A stretch of 64,000 nucleotides of DNA from Pyxidicoccus caerfyrddinensis (GTDB lineage: Bacteria; Myxococcota; Myxococcia; Myxococcales; Myxococcaceae). The notes beneath the pieces are model-generated. The model was not told where the DNA came from and made no database searches. It saw only the letters and a list, made by a program, of their open reading frames with translations. How positions within the stretch are numbered: position 1 is the stretch's first letter; each line of letters opens with the position of its first letter. Positions 61,586 to 64,000 of this stretch are shown here, piece by piece. The DNA lies in NCBI RefSeq assembly GCF_010894405.1, contig NZ_JAAIYA010000042.1, positions 1 to 64,000 of the forward strand, read 5' to 3'. The translations under genes and the position numbers were made by a program.

Positions 61586-64000
61586 TCAGGAGCTCCCGGG
61601 CTCCAGTGCACGCATGAGCCCGTTGAGCTTCTCCGCCAGGGTGGCGGCGTGCGGCGACTGCATCAGGGTGACGTGGTCACCCGGCACCAGGCTCACCTTG
61701 ACGCCACCCAGGACCCAGGGCGACCAGCCCCCATCCGCGGCCCTGGGGAGCGCAGTAGGCGCCGAAGCCATGAGGAACTCGGCCGTGCCCGTGTAGCGGC
61801 TTGCGGGCACATAGCCACGTTGCGCCTCGGTGAGCCGCTCGTGGACGGCGTAGAGCTGGCCGACGTGGGTCGGCTCCAGGCCGTCGATGGCAGGCAGGTC
61901 CCGCAGCTCTTCCATCACCCGCTGCATCAGCTCCGCGCCTTCCAGCCCGCTCAGTTGCTCCGGCTCCAGCGGCGGGAGGTCCTGCAGCGGCAGTCCCACC
62001 ATCCCGGCGAAGGTGACCACCCGCGCCAGCGGCGGTGGCGCCGGTTCGACCTGTCCCAGGTGCGCGTAGCTGTCGATGAGGGCCAGCAGTCCCACCTGCT
62101 CGCCCAGGGCCTCGAGCTGCCGCGCCATCTCGTACGCCACCACTCCGCCCAGGGACCAGCCCGCCAGCAGGTAGGGGCCGTGGGGCTGCTCCTCGCGCAC
62201 CTGCTGCACATAGAGGCGGGCCAGGGCCTCCATGGACGCGGGAGGTAGCTCGCCGCCGCTCAGGCCGGGGGCGAAGATGCCATGGATGGGCCGCTCGTCC
62301 CCGAGATGGCGGGCGAGCTCGGCATGGCTGAGCAGGGCGCCTCCGCCGCCGTGGACGAGGAACAGGGGCCGGCGCCGCGAGGTGCCCGCGTCGAGCCGCA
62401 TCAGGTTGGGCGTGCGCTGGCGGACCTCCGGGGACGGTGGCGCGAGGCTGGCGAGCCGCTCGACGGTTGCGCCCTGGAAGAGAGACGACAACGGCAGCGT
62501 CAGGCCGGTGCGCTCACGGATGAGGGCGATGAGGCGCACGGCGAGCAGGGAGTGGCCGCCGAGGGCGAAGAAGTCGTCCTCGACGCCCACGCGCTCCAGG
62601 TTCAGCACTTCGGCGAAGGCCTGCGCGAGCTGCTCCTCCAGCGGGGTGCGCGGGGCGACGTACTGCGCGCGAGCCGCGGAGACATCCGGGGAGGGCAGCG
62701 CCTTTCTGTCCACCTTGCCGTTGGGCGTCAGGGGCAGGGCCTCCAGGGAGACGAAGGCGGAGGGCACCATGTGGGCCGGCAGTCGCTCCTGGACGAAGGC
62801 GCGCAGGGACTCGGTGCGCACTGGCTCGGACGAGACGACGTAGGCCACCAGGCGCTTGTCACCGGGGACGTCCTCGCGAGCCACCACCAGCGCTTCTCGT
62901 ACGGCGGGGTGCTCGCGCAGCACGGTTGCGATTTCGCCCGGCTCCACGCGGAAGCCACGCACCTTCACCTGGAAGTCGGCGCGGCCGATGAACTCGACGC
63001 GCCCGTCGGCCAGCCAGCGCACCTTGTCGCCGCTGCGGTACATGCGCGCGCCCGGAGTCGTGCTGTAGATGTCCGGCACGTAGCGTTCCGCAGTCAGCTC
63101 GGGACGGTTCAGGTAGCCACGAGTCACCTGGGCGCCGCCGATGAACAGCTCGCCGGGGACGCCGACGGGCACCGGCTGCAGGCGCTCGTCGAGGACGTAC
63201 AGGCGCGAGTGGGACAGGGGACGGCCCAGCGGCACGGTGGCCGGTGAGGAGCCCGCGGCGGGCCACTCGACGCGGCCTGCGAGCACGCCCACCGTCGTCT
63301 CGGTGGGGCCGTAGTGGTTGAAGACTTCGCAGTCGGGCGCGAGCGCGCGCACCTGCTCCATGAGTGCCCAGGAAGAGGACTCACCGCCGAGCACCAGCTT
63401 CTTGCGAGGCAGGACGTGGCGAGGCTCTGCCGCCGTCATGAGGGCGGAGAGGTGGGAGGGGACGAGCTTTACGCAGTCGACGGCGTGGCGCTGGAAGTAC
63501 TCGGCCACGTCGGCGGGGTTGCTGGCGCGCTCGTGGGTGAGCACGTGCAGCAGGCCGCCGGTGCACAGGGCGGGGAAGAGGACGGTGTTGCCGAGGTCGG
63601 CGACGAAGGTGGAGACGAGGGCGAAGCTTTCGCAGTCCTTCAGGCCCAGCCGCTCGGTGGCGGCGTGGACGTAGTGGGCGAGCTGCCCGTGGGAGACAGC
63701 CACGCCCTTGGGGCGGCCGGTGCTGCCCGAGGTGAAGAGGACGTAGGCGATGTTCTCCGGGGACACGCCGCCTGGGGGCCCATCCATGGGCTGGCTCGCG
63801 AGCAGCCCGGCGTCCCTATCCAACAACACCTGCCGCACCTGGGAGGACTCGAAGGCGGCCGCCTGCGCCGAGTGCGTCACCACCACGGGCGCTGACACCT
63901 CTTCCACCAACGCTTGGAGGCGCAGGGCGGGCTGTGCAGGGTCCAGTGGCACGTAGGCCCCCCCCGCCTTCCAGATGCCCAGCAGCGCCACCACGGTGTC
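61586..64000 (-). CDS. Nonribosomal peptide synthetase, C-terminal adenylation-carrier-thioesterase part (5' end outside window)
   Basis: About 804 residues in the window, open to the edge. Adenylation core motifs in order: LLGIWKAGGAYVPLDP (A2), LFTSGSTGRPKGVAVSHG (A3), NHYGPTETT (A5), GELFIGGAQVTRGYLNRPEL (A6), YRSGDKVRWLADG (A7), GRADFQVKVRGFRVEPGEI (A8), NGKVDRKAL (A10). Then the carrier DDFFALGGHSLLAVRLI (Ser at about 62.55 kb) and a type I thioesterase with GWSLGG (Ser at about 62.15 kb) and GDHVTLM. The thioesterase makes this the last module, releasing the peptide. Specificity residues read by eye are D-L-T-K-V-G-H-V, close to the aspartate code; the F-V-A-D-L-G-N-T stretch aligns uncertainly. 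Confidence 0.92.
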   Translation of the reverse strand, partial: DTVVALLGIWKAGGAYVPLDPAQPALRLQALVEEVSAPVVVTHSAQAAAFESSQVRQVLLDRDAGLLASQPMDGPPGGVSPENIAYVLFTSGSTGRPKGVAVSHGQLAHYVHAATERLGLKDCESFALVSTFVADLGNTVLFPALCTGGLLHVLTHERASNPADVAEYFQRHAVDCVKLVPSHLSALMTAAEPRHVLPRKKLVLGGESSSWALMEQVRALAPDCEVFNHYGPTETTVGVLAGRVEWPAAGSSPATVPLGRPLSHSRLYVLDERLQPVPVGVPGELFIGGAQVTRGYLNRPELTAERYVPDIYSTTPGARMYRSGDKVRWLADGRVEFIGRADFQVKVRGFRVEPGEIATVLREHPAVREALVVAREDVPGDKRLVAYVVSSEPVRTESLRAFVQERLPAHMVPSAFVSLEALPLTPNGKVDRKALPSPDVSAARAQYVAPRTPLEEQLAQAFAEVLNLERVGVEDDFFALGGHSLLAVRLIALIRERTGLTLPLSSLFQGATVERLASLAPPSPEVRQRTPNLMRLDAGTSRRRPLFLVHGGGGALLSHAELARHLGDERPIHGIFAPGLSGGELPPASMEALARLYVQQVREEQPHGPYLLAGWSLGGVVAYEMARQLEALGEQVGLLALIDSYAHLGQVEPAPPPLARVVTFAGMVGLPLQDLPPLEPEQLSGLEGAELMQRVMEELRDLPAIDGLEPTHVGQLYAVHERLTEAQRGYVPASRYTGTAEFLMASAPTALPRAADGGWSPWVLGGVKVSLVPGDHVTLMQSPHAATLAEKLNGLMRALEPGSS

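Overview
The window is very GC-rich, with densely packed genes and short overlaps, and looks like a myxobacterial chromosome. The order Myxococcales, probably Myxococcaceae, is inferred from a protein ending in a MYXO-CTERM sorting tail, many lipoproteins, multihaem respiration genes, a nonribosomal peptide synthetase and an orphan VgrG island. No tRNA, rRNA, CRISPR array, transposase or integrase was seen.

Layout. (1) 1-3917: the 3' part of a VgrG spike gene, then a two-domain (M23-like plus GH19-like) cell-wall hydrolase and a small exported protein overlapping it, read as a type VI secretion effector/immunity pair. (2) 3946-10591: housekeeping and unknown genes (glycerate kinase, lipoprotein, cysteine-cluster protein, rRNA methyltransferase, FxsA, membrane acyltransferase-like protein, YfiM-like protein, small 2Fe-2S protein). 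(3) 10848-21514: a dihaem peroxidase-type cytochrome, then an alternative complex III operon (actA-F) preceded by a dihaem cytochrome and a NarI-like cytochrome b. (4) 21626-32747: a MYXO-CTERM beta-helix protein, an oxidoreductase, a SEC-C protein, three TetR regulators (two with good operator palindromes at their own starts), a thiolase with a DsbA-fold isomerase, a 72-bp tandem repeat, and a DUF885 lipoprotein. (5) 32888-40778: a cbb3 oxidase locus (SafE/TauE-like, ccoI, ccoS, fused ccoNO, ccoQ, one-haem ccoP, ccoG) closed by a bidirectional terminator. (6) 40878-44531: surface and periplasmic proteins. (7) 44565-61406: eighteen co-directional genes for a contractile phage-tail-like particle. 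(8) 61586-64000: the end of an NRPS (adenylation, carrier, thioesterase).

The most unusual region is the tail cluster. Sheath, tube, hub, spike, gp25/W-like, gpJ-like, gpI-like and S74 fibre genes are recognisable and nearly all are translationally coupled. No capsid, portal, terminase, integrase, lysis gene, AAA+ ATPase or long tape-measure gene is seen. Several positions hold proteins I cannot assign: a protein built of three copies of one helical repeat beside the spike, a Pro/Ala-rich 450-residue protein in the tape-measure position, and three helical, amphipathic proteins or domains. It is best read as a tailocin or extracellular contractile injection system of an unusual type.

Respiration is the other theme. 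Alternative complex III oxidises quinol and passes electrons to cytochrome c; the cbb3 oxidase about 12 kb downstream could accept them with high oxygen affinity. No caa3 oxidase follows the act genes in this window. Starts were chosen from Shine-Dalgarno spacing, 4-base overlaps and family length. Functions come from motifs read by eye, with no database search.
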